A stretch of DNA of 64,000 nt from an uncultured delta proteobacterium (GCA_903885795.1 CAISJV010000029.1:62001-126000); one strand, 5' to 3'; shown: positions 25,919 to 33,814, numbered from the stretch's first letter. Notes: a model not told the origin generated them from the sequence alone. A program made the numbers and translations.

Positions 25919-26146
25919 TTAATCGACGCCTCCGGCCAATGCTTCGCCGCAGTCGCAGCAGACGACGCAAATGACCGGTATCTCGTAACGGGGATCCTCG
26001 ACGGTCCAAGAATACAGACGGTGAGGGGCGTGCTTGCAGATCGTGTTGGGGGCCGGCTTAAACTTCTTCTTGCCTGCCGCCTCCTTTTTCTGAACACCAC
26101 TCTTGCCCTTGGAATAGGAGTCAAAGCCAAACTGTGACTGCTTCAT
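25919..26146 (-). CDS. Small zinc-ribbon protein (75 aa)
   Basis: A basic N-terminal half (KGKSGVQKKEAAGKKKFKP) and a C-terminal CVVCCDCGEAL cluster, with an upstream Cys-His (ICKHAPHR) completing a zinc site. GGAGGG site; overlaps the upstream gene by four bases. Confidence 0.55.
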   Translation of the reverse strand: MKQSQFGFDSYSKGKSGVQKKEAAGKKKFKPAPNTICKHAPHRLYSWTVEDPRYEIPVICVVCCDCGEALAGGVD

Positions 26147-26388
26147 GATTCCCTCCATGTCAAGCGAGCATAGATTTCGCTCGCCAAGTCTTTATCATAC
26201 TTCTTTCCAATGACCTGGTCATGCATGATGATTGTATTACACCTGCTGTACTTCATCGCCTCATTCACATAGATCTCGCAAAATATGCAGAACCAGCGAA
26301 TTCCTCTTCCGTTATCCCACATTTGGGCCATAGCCCGATCGCAATGGGGACAAACCTCGAACACGCCATTAGACAATTGACGTTTCAT
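26143..26388 (-). CDS. Small zinc-ribbon protein (81 aa)
   Basis: CPHCDRAMAQMW and FCIFCEIYV make a clear four-cysteine zinc ribbon. The second of two nearby ATGs (26388) has proper spacing from AAAAAGGAG. ATTACC at 26406-26411. Probably binds nucleic acid. Confidence 0.58.
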   Translation of the reverse strand: MKRQLSNGVFEVCPHCDRAMAQMWDNGRGIRWFCIFCEIYVNEAMKYSRCNTIIMHDQVIGKKYDKDLASEIYARLTWRES

Positions 26389-26424
26389 TTTCATTCTCCT
26401 TTTTAGGTAATGTTTGGGATTGGT

Positions 26425-26712
26425 TTAGCGGAACACGAACTCAATGGCAGAGTGGGTGAAAAAATATACCCGCTTGCCGTGATGCCTTGACCGTGAGTAG
26501 GCGACGCAGTAGTCGCCAGCCATTGTCAGGCCACGTCGAGGGTGTCGTGCGTATGCCAGTTGCTGTTCGATTTCTGCCAGACACTCCCGGTTGACGTGCT
26601 TCAAGAACGCCCGCCGGGTTACATCTCTCGCTTGATCTACCATGTCGGATAGGCCACCTTCTGAATGGACATCATTCGTTGGCCAAGCAACGCAGGAGCT
26701 GTAGTAATTCAT
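26425..26712 (-). CDS. Unrecognised 95-residue protein
   Basis: MNYYSSCVAWPTNDVHSEGG start; RRAFLKHVNRECLAEIEQQL helix and a compact end. AGGAGG site. No family recognised. Confidence 0.55.
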   Translation of the reverse strand: MNYYSSCVAWPTNDVHSEGGLSDMVDQARDVTRRAFLKHVNRECLAEIEQQLAYARHPRRGLTMAGDYCVAYSRSRHHGKRVYFFTHSAIEFVFR

Positions 26713-26721
26713 ATATGCCTC

Positions 26722-27141
26722 CTAAAAATTGTCCGTTGGATGACGGGGCTTGGGCCATTCGTCAGCTTCTTCGAACATGATTTCCGTCTCCGCATTACGG
26801 AGGGCCAGCTCCGCCGTCCTGAGTTCATCCTCCAGTCGTCTGTGCCGGAAGATTCCAGGAAGCGCATCTACTCCTTCTTTAGTCTGCGCCGCATCCTCTT
26901 TGTGAAGTCTCTCGCGGAAGGAATGGACATGTTGAATAATCTCCCGGACTTGTTCCGGGGACCTCTCTTCGTTCTCCTTCGTATTGAATATGACGGATAT
27001 GTCTCCATTATTGTTAATAAATTCTACGTCCTTATGACCCAATGTTATTATCCAGTGTACAATTTTATCAAGGATTACGGAAATTTCATCGAGCGCAATT
27101 TCCCTACTTTCGTCTGGGTTCATGTCAATTACTATTCTCAT
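26722..27141 (-). CDS. Unrecognised 139-residue protein
   Basis: A beta-rich first half with an acidic start (MRIVIDMNPDESREIALDE) and a charged helical second half. AAAGGAG site. First gene after the 27163-27211 terminator-like hairpin. Confidence 0.55.
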   Translation of the reverse strand: MRIVIDMNPDESREIALDEISVILDKIVHWIITLGHKDVEFINNNGDISVIFNTKENEERSPEQVREIIQHVHSFRERLHKEDAAQTKEGVDALPGIFRHRRLEDELRTAELALRNAETEIMFEEADEWPKPRHPTDNF

Positions 27142-27162
27142 TTTGTTCTCCTTTCTTAGATA

Positions 27163-27211
27163 AAAAAAGACCCCCGGAACGATGCAATTGCAGTTCTTTC
27201 CGGGAGTCCTT
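27163..27211 (-). terminator. Terminator-type hairpin inside the ssb operon
   Basis: GACCCCCGGAA and TTCCGGGAGTCC pair around an 18-base loop, and the minus strand follows with seven T. It lies between the 27218 and 26722 genes, so it would cut the operon unless read through. Confidence 0.65.
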
Positions 27212-27217
27212 AGTGTT

Positions 27218-27409
27218 TCAGATTGATGAGTAGGTAGCAGCCGATTTCGCAGCCGTGTCCGCCATTACTCGCAAACTGTCCAGGTCAATACGACGGCCTT
27301 CTTCGATAATGAAGGTCGTACCGCACGAATCACACCGCAGTTTGTCAACGAGGCAGGTCAGATGCGACCGCTGGTCCTCTCCGCATTTGGGACATTGATA
27401 CTTCATCAT
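27218..27409 (-). CDS. Zinc-ribbon protein (63 aa)
   Basis: CPKCGEDQRSHLTC and LRCDSCGTTFIIEEG form a typical zinc ribbon. AAGGAG and an ATTACC motif (27425-27430) precede the ATG pair at 27409. Function unknown; the fold suggests nucleic-acid binding. Confidence 0.6.
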   Translation of the reverse strand: MMKYQCPKCGEDQRSHLTCLVDKLRCDSCGTTFIIEEGRRIDLDSLRVMADTAAKSAATYSSI

Positions 27410-27435
27410 GGCTAATCTCCTTCCGGTAATCGTCG

Positions 27436-27588
27436 TTACGCATCTACATTGGCGATCTTAATGCAGGTGAGGCGAGTAATCCTGGACAGGATCACCGCCA
27501 TCTCATGCACATCGCTTTCCATTGCCAGAAAGGTCCTGGTCCACGTTCCCTTGCCAGGGATTTGAAACACAAACTCGAAACTTTTCAT
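27436..27588 (-). CDS. Unrecognised 50-residue protein
   Basis: MKSFEFVFQIPGKGTWTRTF start. AAAGGAG site before the ATG at 27588. Reminiscent in start and size of the MKTYRVCW protein at 19188. Confidence 0.5.
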   Translation of the reverse strand: MKSFEFVFQIPGKGTWTRTFLAMESDVHEMAVILSRITRLTCIKIANVDA

Positions 27589-27734
27589 GACTTTTCTCCT
27601 TTCCATGCTGTCAAAAGTTTTGATTATCAAAATAGTGCAGGGACTTTCGACAGCGGTTTGGGGTAATAAAATGCCGCCCGTGCCTCTTGAGAGAGGTCGG
27701 TACGGCAATGAGAGTTAAATCCTAGTCCCTGGAA

Positions 27735-27789
27735 CTGTGAACACATCCATGAGGGATGCTAAAGCTTCCCGCAGGATAGCGTTCAGGTG
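27735..27789 (-). repeat. Structured 55-nt repeat R2, copy d
   Basis: Fourth copy, 12 bases after the stop of the 30-residue gene. Stem CAUCC/GGAUG, loop CUCAU, again with a compensated base pair relative to the other copies. Confidence 0.7.
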
Positions 27790-27800
27790 CAGAGAGGTAA

Positions 27801-27893
27801 TTACTGCGCAAATACAGCTATAATCGCCGCTATTTCTGCCATATAAAGGCAGGCGGCAAACATGCGTGGAATTTCCATGTTTAGCATTTGCAT
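27801..27893 (-). CDS. Possible small membrane peptide (30 aa)
   Basis: MQMLNMEIPRMFAACLYMAE and a short hydrophobic end. One membrane-spanning helix is likely. AAGGAT site upstream. A longer alternative frame over the same bases runs through repeat copy d and is less likely. Confidence 0.4.
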   Translation of the reverse strand: MQMLNMEIPRMFAACLYMAEIAAIIAVFAQ

Positions 27894-28018
27894 CTTCTTC
27901 ATCCTTCATCTAAAGGGGCCACGGACAGGATTGGGATGGTTTCCTCATCGTCCGGCTTCTTTGGTTCCCTCGCCCTTTAGGGCCGTGACCAAGTTAAGGA
28001 ACCTTACCTAGGTAGCCC

Positions 28019-28432
28019 TCAAAAAGGCACGTCGTCATCCATGTAGCTGCCATCCGGGGATGCTGTCATTCCAGGCTGCTGTGCTCCAGGATCGTCGTCA
28101 CTCTGCTGCTTCTTTTCGAGAAGCTTCATGTCGAACAGGATGGCTTCGGTTTTGTACCGTTTCACACCTTCCTTGTCCTCCCATGATCGAGTTTTGAGTC
28201 GGCCCTCAACAAAGACCAAGCGGCCCTTTACGAGGTACTGACCAGTGATTTCTGCCAGCTTGCCCCAACACACGCAGGACAACCATTCGGTTTCCTTAAT
28301 CGGACTTCCGGATTTGTCCTTGCGAACATAATCGGATGCAACCGAAAAGCTGGTGACCTGTGCTCCGTCCGGTGTAAACCTAACTTCAGGATCCCTTCCG
28401 AGACGTCCAATAAACTGCACTTTGTTCAACAT
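28019..28432 (-). CDS. ssb: Single-stranded DNA-binding protein
   Basis: A 137-residue SSB with the OB-fold start LNKVQFIGRLGRDPEVRFTP and ETEWLSCVCWGKLAE, an ITGQYLVKGRLVFVEGRL strand, a short Gln-rich linker and the acidic tip DDDVPF used to recruit partners. It coats the transferred strand or replicating element DNA. It is the first gene after leader C, with ATTACC at 28465-28470 and an AAGGAG site, and heads the long small-gene operon. Confidence 0.97.
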   Translation of the reverse strand: MLNKVQFIGRLGRDPEVRFTPDGAQVTSFSVASDYVRKDKSGSPIKETEWLSCVCWGKLAEITGQYLVKGRLVFVEGRLKTRSWEDKEGVKRYKTEAILFDMKLLEKKQQSDDDPGAQQPGMTASPDGSYMDDDVPF

Positions 28433-28485
28433 TTTTTACTTCTCCTTTCTCCTTGAAATTGTGAGGTAATGGTCCAGTCCTTTGT

Positions 28486-28588
28486 AGGACGTAAAAAAGC
28501 CGCTTCTGTCCCGTTGTCAAGCGATGGGGCAGCCAAGCGGCTATGTTCGTGACCTACTGAAAATACTAACTGTCTAAGTAATACTTCC
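28486..28588 (-). promoter_or_regulatory. Leader C: box, conserved leader and attenuator hairpin
   Basis: The minus strand begins GGAAGTATTA (28579-28588), continues CAGTAGGTCACGAACATAGCC, and ends in AGCCGCTT paired with AAGCGGCT and six T (28493-28505). Relative to leaders B and D the A-U pair at the stem tip is replaced by U-A, so pairing is conserved while sequence changes. It lies directly upstream of ssb. Confidence 0.75.
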
Positions 28589-28707
28589 AGTAGGTGCGAT
28601 TAAATACAAAAGAATGAAGAAAAAGACGGGAATATTTTGTCGCTGAGAAATTTAAGAGGAAACCCTGACACCAAAATAAGCCCTCGAACTTCACTCGGAG
28701 CAGAAAG

Positions 28708-29433
28708 TCATTTCCACTCGTTCTCCTGACTTATGATGTTTGAGGTTTTTCTTGATCCCAGGAAAATTCCTGCGGCAGGTATGGTTACTAAGAGGGTTGT
28801 CGTGAAAAGCACAAAGTAGGCCGAGATCAGAAACACCGGTCTGAACTCCAGTAACCACCGATACAGCGCGTTCAAGCTGTCATGTTTTACTAACCATGAT
28901 ATCTTTTGCAACCAGTTGGCAAGAAATTGAGGTTCGAGCAAAACATAGTAAATGAAGTGAAAGGCCAAAAAAGCGAGAATCGCTTTGATGATCGCGCCCG
29001 CTGCCACCCCAAAGAGAAGGTTTTTGATTGCTGTCTTCGTAATTTCCCCTATGAAGTATTTCCCCAAAGAGGCGAACATACAAGCATACCCGACAGTGAA
29101 GCCAATCGCGAGCATAAAGGCGAAGAACTTGTCGTACCCGTTCGGATCATAAGAACCAAATATGGGCAGGTATTTCTCGACGACCCCAATGGCTATTGGT
29201 GTCAGGAAGGCTGAAATAAGACCGCTTATGAAAGCTCCTTTGAAACCCACCTCGAAGAAGGCCAACTTGCCTGCGAGTGTGAGAAAGTCAACGGAGATGG
29301 TGCCACTGGACCTTTCAACCAAGTAATACTGCTGTATCTCGGAATATGCATCCAGAAATCCCTTTGGCCTGCCCGGCGTTGGCTGAGAGCCAAGAAATAC
29401 ATCTCCTTTTTGAGAATCCTTGTTTAATGACAT
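28708..29433 (-). CDS. Polytopic membrane protein
   Basis: A 241-residue protein with about five hydrophobic helices (for example GLISAFLTPIAIGVV, FAFMLAIGFTVGYACMFA, IKAILAFLAFHFIYYVLL, FLISAYFVLFTTTLLVTIP). No family recognised. Last gene of the unit that starts at the NusG-like gene, next to other conjugation-associated genes; probably an inner-membrane part of the transfer machinery. AGGAGG site. Confidence 0.65.
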   Translation of the reverse strand: MSLNKDSQKGDVFLGSQPTPGRPKGFLDAYSEIQQYYLVERSSGTISVDFLTLAGKLAFFEVGFKGAFISGLISAFLTPIAIGVVEKYLPIFGSYDPNGYDKFFAFMLAIGFTVGYACMFASLGKYFIGEITKTAIKNLLFGVAAGAIIKAILAFLAFHFIYYVLLEPQFLANWLQKISWLVKHDSLNALYRWLLEFRPVFLISAYFVLFTTTLLVTIPAAGIFLGSRKTSNIISQENEWK

Positions 29434-29445
29434 CGATCTAACCTC

Positions 29446-29721
29446 CTAATTTGCCCACCAGAACATCGCAGCAACCACTCCACCCATATAGGTGATGACA
29501 ATCGCCATGACAAAGAGTAAAATTCCCAATGCGACCAGCCGCCTGTAAACCCCAAACCAAAAGGCACCGATAAGAAACGCCGTCGCGAAAATCCTTGCCC
29601 ATATACCGCTCAGAAAGTTGTTATACATCCTTGCCCAAATACTCGCATAGTCTGCCGCTGAGAAATGCGTGAGCGGGTTTAGCGCGTCCAACACTCCTGT
29701 TATTGCAATAAATTCGATCAT
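29446..29721 (-). CDS. Small membrane protein (91 aa)
   Basis: Two or three hydrophobic helices (IFATAFLIGAFWFGVY, LVALGILLFVMAIVITYMGGVV). Not a clear TraL or pilin. GGAGGGG site. Three bases after the HD-protein stop, so tightly coupled. Confidence 0.62.
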   Translation of the reverse strand: MIEFIAITGVLDALNPLTHFSAADYASIWARMYNNFLSGIWARIFATAFLIGAFWFGVYRRLVALGILLFVMAIVITYMGGVVAAMFWWAN

Positions 29722-29724
29722 ACT

Positions 29725-31128
29725 TTAACCTTTCCCCTCCGTTTCTGCTGGTTTCATACTCTTAATGGAAAAAAGAGCCCCGTCCTTGTTCTTTTCCAGG
29801 TCGCCAGGCATCCCAAATGCCTCTGCCTTCAACGGAACAAGTTGATGCTTTTTCGGAACGCCTTGCGTCGTTGATATTCTGTAGCTCTTGAAGCAGTGCC
29901 CCTGATTGGCAAGCTCATCACTCACCGCTCCGATCTCTCTCAGACTTTTAACGATGTTCTTGACTGCATAAAGTACGTCCGTGTTCCTGATAACAGTTAG
30001 GTCTATTACATTTTCCGATTCAGCATACTCTTTGGCGGTTTCTTGGAGGAACGTTGTATCGAAGTAAACGATTCCCCCATAAGAGAATGCTTTCAAGAGT
30101 TTTCCCACCTGTGCAGTGTTTATCTTTGGTCTGAGGCGTGCAAGAAACTCCGTCGGGTCGAACCATTCTTTCCACTCTTTCGCTTGCTTGCCAGTGACCT
30201 TGGCTATTTCTAATACCCTCGCTTTGCCGTCTGCATACCGCAACTCTGCCCCGAACTGGTCTTGTTGACTGCCCTGTTCATCGTATTTGATGTGATGTTC
30301 CCTAATCGCTTTCAGTACCTTGTCCACCCACGGAAGATTACGACCACCAAAAATTGAGGAAACCTTTTCCACGCTTATAATGGGGTGATCGTACTTGGAG
30401 TAGGTGTCGCCTATTCTCAGCGATGCGAGCTTACCCAGGTCATGGCCCAGGGCAGCCACAATCATCGCTGGTATGAGTGCTTCAGGATCCATCCATTCTC
30501 TTTTGATTCTCTCGATTCCCAAAATAGCCACATTGAAGCTGTGCGACCGGAGCGTCACTTGTCTTAGAGAGTCCGCCATGGTGGACATGTCATTATCCGC
30601 GTTGTCCCTGCCCATTTGAACAATTGAGGCGCAGCCGCCCTGGTCATCGAGAATCTTGATGATCTGGTATATGCCGTCGAGCGCGTTTGTATTCTCGCAT
30701 AATTTCTCGTAGGGTTTTACCACGATGCGTATGAACTCTGAGGCTTCATTGCTCCAACCGCTGGTCCTGTCCACGGGAGGAGGAGGGGGAGAGCCAGATG
30801 TACCGCTCTCCAGCAGTTCTGGGTTGTCCGACCATCCGGTAAGGACGTCCGGCAGCGACAACGACTCGGAAGGCGATGCACCCGGCGAGACGTCCATGTG
30901 TCCCCCCGCTTCCATCGGAATGGAAGGTGTTTGGCACTTTTGGTAGCTTCTGTTGCATTTCAACCAGATCTGGCTCATCTCCTCAAGCGACACCACAATG
31001 TTCTCTTTGCTGCTGTCAGGTGCGCTGTCCAAATTCACCCAGAAGCCCTTTATTCTCTCTGTGATGCCTAAAGGCTTCCACAACGGCTTCTCGTTATTCC
31101 ACCAATTATTGATCGCTTTTAGTGGCAT
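29725..31128 (-). CDS. HD-domain protein, candidate MobH-type relaxase
   Basis: A 467-residue protein with a central HD fold: SHSFNVAILG (H196), AALGHDLGKL (H229-D230), KYDHPIISVEKV (H248) and IREHH (H278-H279). The N-terminal 150 residues include a proline-rich linker. MobH/TraI_2 relaxases of integrative elements use an HD-type domain, and no HUH relaxase is seen in this window, so this is the best relaxase candidate. The C terminus (HQLVPLKAEAFGMPGD) would match the small C-terminal TraI_2 part. It is shorter than most MobH proteins, so a regulatory HD phosphohydrolase remains possible. Confidence 0.55.
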   Translation of the reverse strand: MPLKAINNWWNNEKPLWKPLGITERIKGFWVNLDSAPDSSKENIVVSLEEMSQIWLKCNRSYQKCQTPSIPMEAGGHMDVSPGASPSESLSLPDVLTGWSDNPELLESGTSGSPPPPPVDRTSGWSNEASEFIRIVVKPYEKLCENTNALDGIYQIIKILDDQGGCASIVQMGRDNADNDMSTMADSLRQVTLRSHSFNVAILGIERIKREWMDPEALIPAMIVAALGHDLGKLASLRIGDTYSKYDHPIISVEKVSSIFGGRNLPWVDKVLKAIREHHIKYDEQGSQQDQFGAELRYADGKARVLEIAKVTGKQAKEWKEWFDPTEFLARLRPKINTAQVGKLLKAFSYGGIVYFDTTFLQETAKEYAESENVIDLTVIRNTDVLYAVKNIVKSLREIGAVSDELANQGHCFKSYRISTTQGVPKKHQLVPLKAEAFGMPGDLEKNKDGALFSIKSMKPAETEGKG

Positions 31129-31627
31129 GATCTCCTTCGACGGCAGCGTTTATGATGCGATGCAGCTTACTGATCACAACTTCCTGGTGCCGGGGGGACA
31201 GGTCGTAGATATTATCCTTGCCGAGCACCCGCTTTCCATTCTTTCCTGTAAAAGTTGTCAACTCGCGAAGCAATTCCTGCTGAGATTTACACTTGTCTAT
31301 CGATGCCTTGCTTAGCAGGCACAGCAGCTTCTTATCCTGCTCGCTGTTGACCGTGAATGGCACGGTGTCGCTGTTCATTAGGGAAAACAGATTCATCACG
31401 ATGAATTCGGTGCAGGGCAGGTGAATCAAAAGGTGTATGCCTTTGCGGAGTCCCACGGACTTGACTACGCCCGTCGTATTCATGCCGCCAATCGTGAAAT
31501 GCTCGGTCTTGTCTTGGATGGATGCGTATAGTTCCGATAGGGCGCTGTCCTTTTCGGTGCAGAGCAATTGCACGGATATACTGTCCTTCAATACGGTATA
31601 ATTTACTATTTTTACTTCAATCTTCAT
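31106..31627 (-). CDS. Unrecognised 173-residue protein
   Basis: Beta-rich first half (MKIEVKIVNYTVLKDSISVQ), helical second half (LYDLSPRHQEVV-like end with SKLHRIINA). No family recognised. Overlaps the NusG-like gene by 11 bases and the HD gene by 23 bases, so it belongs to the same coupled set. Confidence 0.6.
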   Translation of the reverse strand: MKIEVKIVNYTVLKDSISVQLLCTEKDSALSELYASIQDKTEHFTIGGMNTTGVVKSVGLRKGIHLLIHLPCTEFIVMNLFSLMNSDTVPFTVNSEQDKKLLCLLSKASIDKCKSQQELLRELTTFTGKNGKRVLGKDNIYDLSPRHQEVVISKLHRIINAAVEGDHATKSDQ

Positions 31628-32084
31628 GGCTTAACCCTTTAACGTCATCAACTGGCACGCGGACGTTAATCATTTTCCCGTAGATGCCGAGATCAACTGA
31701 AACGACGTTACCCTCTATTTTCCGCACAATGCCGCAAAGGCCGATATATTCACCTCGCACCATCTGAACTATCCTTCCATTCTTTGTGCTTGTCCGTTTC
31801 ACAAGTCCGGTCATCATCCCTTTGACCTGTTCCGAAGTAGCTTCCGTCAAACCCTGAACATGTGGCAAATTCCGTATTTCCCGGAGTCGTAAGGGTGGGA
31901 TTGCCTCGCAAACAAGAAAACCGCTAAAAGGTGAAATACTACTGTCAATACTCTGTATCTGTTTCTGATATTCAGCTAAGTCCGTTTCAAGTAAATCGAA
32001 CAGTGGCGGTATAGGGCAGCGTTTCGCAATTTCAGCCTTGACCACCTTCTCCTTGCCGCTTGTAACCGAGATTATATAGGGCAT
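31617..32084 (-). CDS. NusG-like (RfaH/LoaP-type) transcription elongation factor
   Basis: A 155-residue NusG paralogue. The N-terminal NGN-like domain has MPYIISVTSGKEKVVKAEIA, then FSGFLVCEAIPPLRLREIRN with LPHVQGL, as in NusG proteins where this surface clamps RNA polymerase. The C-terminal KOW domain reads RIVQMVRGEYIGLCGIVRKI, then GNVVSVDLGIYGKMINVRVP. NusG paralogues on mobile and surface-polymer operons (RfaH, ActX, LoaP) act as antiterminators recruited to a leader. First gene of its operon, 37 bases downstream of a GGAAGTAATA box. It is the obvious candidate to read through leaders B, C and D. Confidence 0.8.
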   Translation of the reverse strand: MPYIISVTSGKEKVVKAEIAKRCPIPPLFDLLETDLAEYQKQIQSIDSSISPFSGFLVCEAIPPLRLREIRNLPHVQGLTEATSEQVKGMMTGLVKRTSTKNGRIVQMVRGEYIGLCGIVRKIEGNVVSVDLGIYGKMINVRVPVDDVKGLSHED

Positions 32085-32120
32085 GTTCAGTATTTCTCCC
32101 CTTGAGTATCTTTACCCTTA

Positions 32121-32154
32121 TATTACTTCCCGGACACATGGCCTGGAAGTAATA
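32121..32154. promoter_or_regulatory. Back-to-back pair of GGAAGTAATA boxes (divergent promoter)
   Basis: TATTACTTCC (32121-32130) and GGAAGTAATA (32145-32154) are perfect inverted copies with 14 bases between. One points to the NusG-like gene (minus strand, start 37 bases away), the other to the 32183 operon (plus strand, start 29 bases away). Both transcripts would have very short leaders. Confidence 0.72.
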
Positions 32155-32182
32155 CCTCAGCAAAGAAAAAGGAGGAGGGCGT

Positions 32183-32401
32183 ATGGACGTAATGAATTTG
32201 TCTGATTTTCAAGAAATGATCGATCATGAGAAGGAACGAATAAACGAAAAAAGAAATATGTTACTTCAGCGCATGGGGAAAAGCAGGGCAGCTAAAGGAC
32301 TAATGGCTATGACTGTCAGTGTGGATGACGTGCAGGCCATTAACAATAATATTCAAAATCATAAAGTGAATATCCAAGAGAGGGGTAAAGTCAATGCTTG
32401 A
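32183..32401 (+). CDS. Unrecognised 72-residue helical protein
   Basis: Charged coiled-coil-like protein (MIDHEKERINEKRNMLLQRM). AAAAAGGAGG site. First gene of the divergent operon; overlaps the next gene by eight bases. Confidence 0.58.
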   Translation: MDVMNLSDFQEMIDHEKERINEKRNMLLQRMGKSRAAKGLMAMTVSVDDVQAINNNIQNHKVNIQERGKVNA

Positions 32402-32903
32402 TGGACAATTGGTTAATTCAGTCATTTCTCACACAAACAGGAAATACCTTCTGACCGGCTTGCTAAACGGCACGAATCGGTGGTTCTACGATGTCATGTC
32501 CCAGTTGCAGCCTCATATGGGAGCGGAAGCCACCAGAGAGATGCTTTGCGAAGCCCTGGAGAATTATCTTGAGACGCTTCACCGGGTTTACAGGAGAGCA
32601 GGGCTGACATTGCAGACATATTCCGTATTCTACTACGAAAACGACGATACTATTGAATTCGCCATGGTTTATCTGCTGAAAACACTGAGAACGCTATGCG
32701 GCAATTTCTTTCAAGCAGCGATCCTCGCCCTGTGGGTGGAGCTTGAACGTAGGGAGGATGAGTACGGCGTGTTTGTGCGAGTATGTACCGGGAAGGGTGA
32801 CGATGGTACAAAGACAGAGGCCAGCCCGTTCCTCCTGTATAACTTTGTTTGTTCCACGTTTGCTGCCGCTCAGGAAGCTGAACAGTTCCAAGCCGCCGCG
32901 TAG
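32394..32903 (+). CDS. Unrecognised 169-residue protein
   Basis: Mostly helical (MLDGQLVNSVISHTNRKYLL start, LKTLRTLCGNFFQAAILALW in the middle). No family recognised. Coupled to the 72-residue gene upstream. Confidence 0.6.
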   Translation: MLDGQLVNSVISHTNRKYLLTGLLNGTNRWFYDVMSQLQPHMGAEATREMLCEALENYLETLHRVYRRAGLTLQTYSVFYYENDDTIEFAMVYLLKTLRTLCGNFFQAAILALWVELERREDEYGVFVRVCTGKGDDGTKTEASPFLLYNFVCSTFAAAQEAEQFQAAA

Positions 32904-32918
32904 TGAACTATTGATTGG

Positions 32919-33407
32919 ATGAAATGGATCAGCCATCAAATCTGCACCTTCGCAGGCACATACGCCATATCCGGCAATCTGCCCCTGAGTTTTGCCGTAT
33001 CCGCATTCTCCCATTTGCCGGACGTCATCGAGTACGGACCGGGAAAGTATATCTTCCGAAAGCATCGGGGGGTATCGCACAACCCCATATTCTGGTTTGT
33101 TATCCTGGCTCTGTCCGTTCCTTTCTCTTATCTCCCAGTGATTCAATGGGCGGAGGTTTTTCTAGGTCGGTGGGATGTATTTTCAAAGTGGAACTTTTCA
33201 GTGATGTGCGTACTCATTCCTGCTACCGGAGCGTTATTTCATCTTGTCGAGGACGCGATGTCGAAATCGGGGATTCCAGTCTGGAAGGGAAAGATGATTG
33301 TTGGCCGTCTGTATAAAACCGGAACGGTAAGCGAATTTATTGTTGTCCTGGTGATAGTGCTTCTCTGCATGTTTCCGGTTCTGGTTTCTCACTATTTGTT
33401 TTCCTGA
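32919..33407 (+). CDS. YdjM/DUF457-type membrane-bound metal-dependent hydrolase-like protein
   Basis: A 162-residue inner-membrane protein with three to four hydrophobic segments and the family histidine motifs HRGVSHNPIFWF (about residue 48) and LFHLVEDAMSKSGIPVW (about 104). Family members (YdjM) are LexA-regulated in E. coli and of unknown reaction. Here it lies in the box-driven divergent operon. Confidence 0.72.
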   Translation: MKWISHQICTFAGTYAISGNLPLSFAVSAFSHLPDVIEYGPGKYIFRKHRGVSHNPIFWFVILALSVPFSYLPVIQWAEVFLGRWDVFSKWNFSVMCVLIPATGALFHLVEDAMSKSGIPVWKGKMIVGRLYKTGTVSEFIVVLVIVLLCMFPVLVSHYLFS

Positions 33408-33484
33408 GCCGCTACATGCAGCGAATTTACCAAAATAATTACGAGTCAAAGAGGCATATCAAAAAAGAAACCGGAGGACTCAGA

Positions 33485-33682
33485 ATGCGAGAATTGGTTA
33501 GATCATTAGTGCGACTCTGCTAGGATAAACAGGAAAGCGATGTGGCGACAGAGGCGGCAGCGAAGATCAGAGAAAAAATCAGGGGCTATGTCCGAGGAAT
33601 ACCGGAATGGCATCCAAATCACCCTTCAGTAGTTTCACCGGCACGCCAAGTAACAGATAAGCGTAAAATATTAGTATGCTGA
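33485..33682 (+). pseudogene. Small gene with in-frame amber stop at codon 13
   Basis: The ATG at 33485 has a strong GGAGG site. The frame reads MRELVRSLVRLC, then TAG (33521-33523), then continues open for 52 codons (DKQESDVATEAAAKIREKIR at first) to TGA at 33682. The downstream part looks like a normal helical protein end. A CAG-to-TAG change would explain it; read-through is an alternative. No family recognised. Confidence 0.5.
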
Positions 33683-33814
33683 CGAAAAAACTGATTATAG
33701 CCCTGAAGTGGCTCTAATATAAGTCTTGACAATAAAATAATATGCGTGTACGCCGTATTCAATAAGAATATCTTGCGGCTAAGAAGGTTAGAAACCCGGA
33801 AAGGAGGTGCGACA

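Noticed and set aside
21782..27789. CRISPR array suggested by repeated short elements
   Set aside because: The four copies are hundreds to thousands of bases apart, lie at gene ends, have no regular spacers, and no cas genes are present (the Cas4-like protein belongs to DUF2779).
27715..27909. 64-codon minus-strand frame
   Set aside because: Its second half is the structured repeat copy d; the 30-residue frame inside it is the better candidate.
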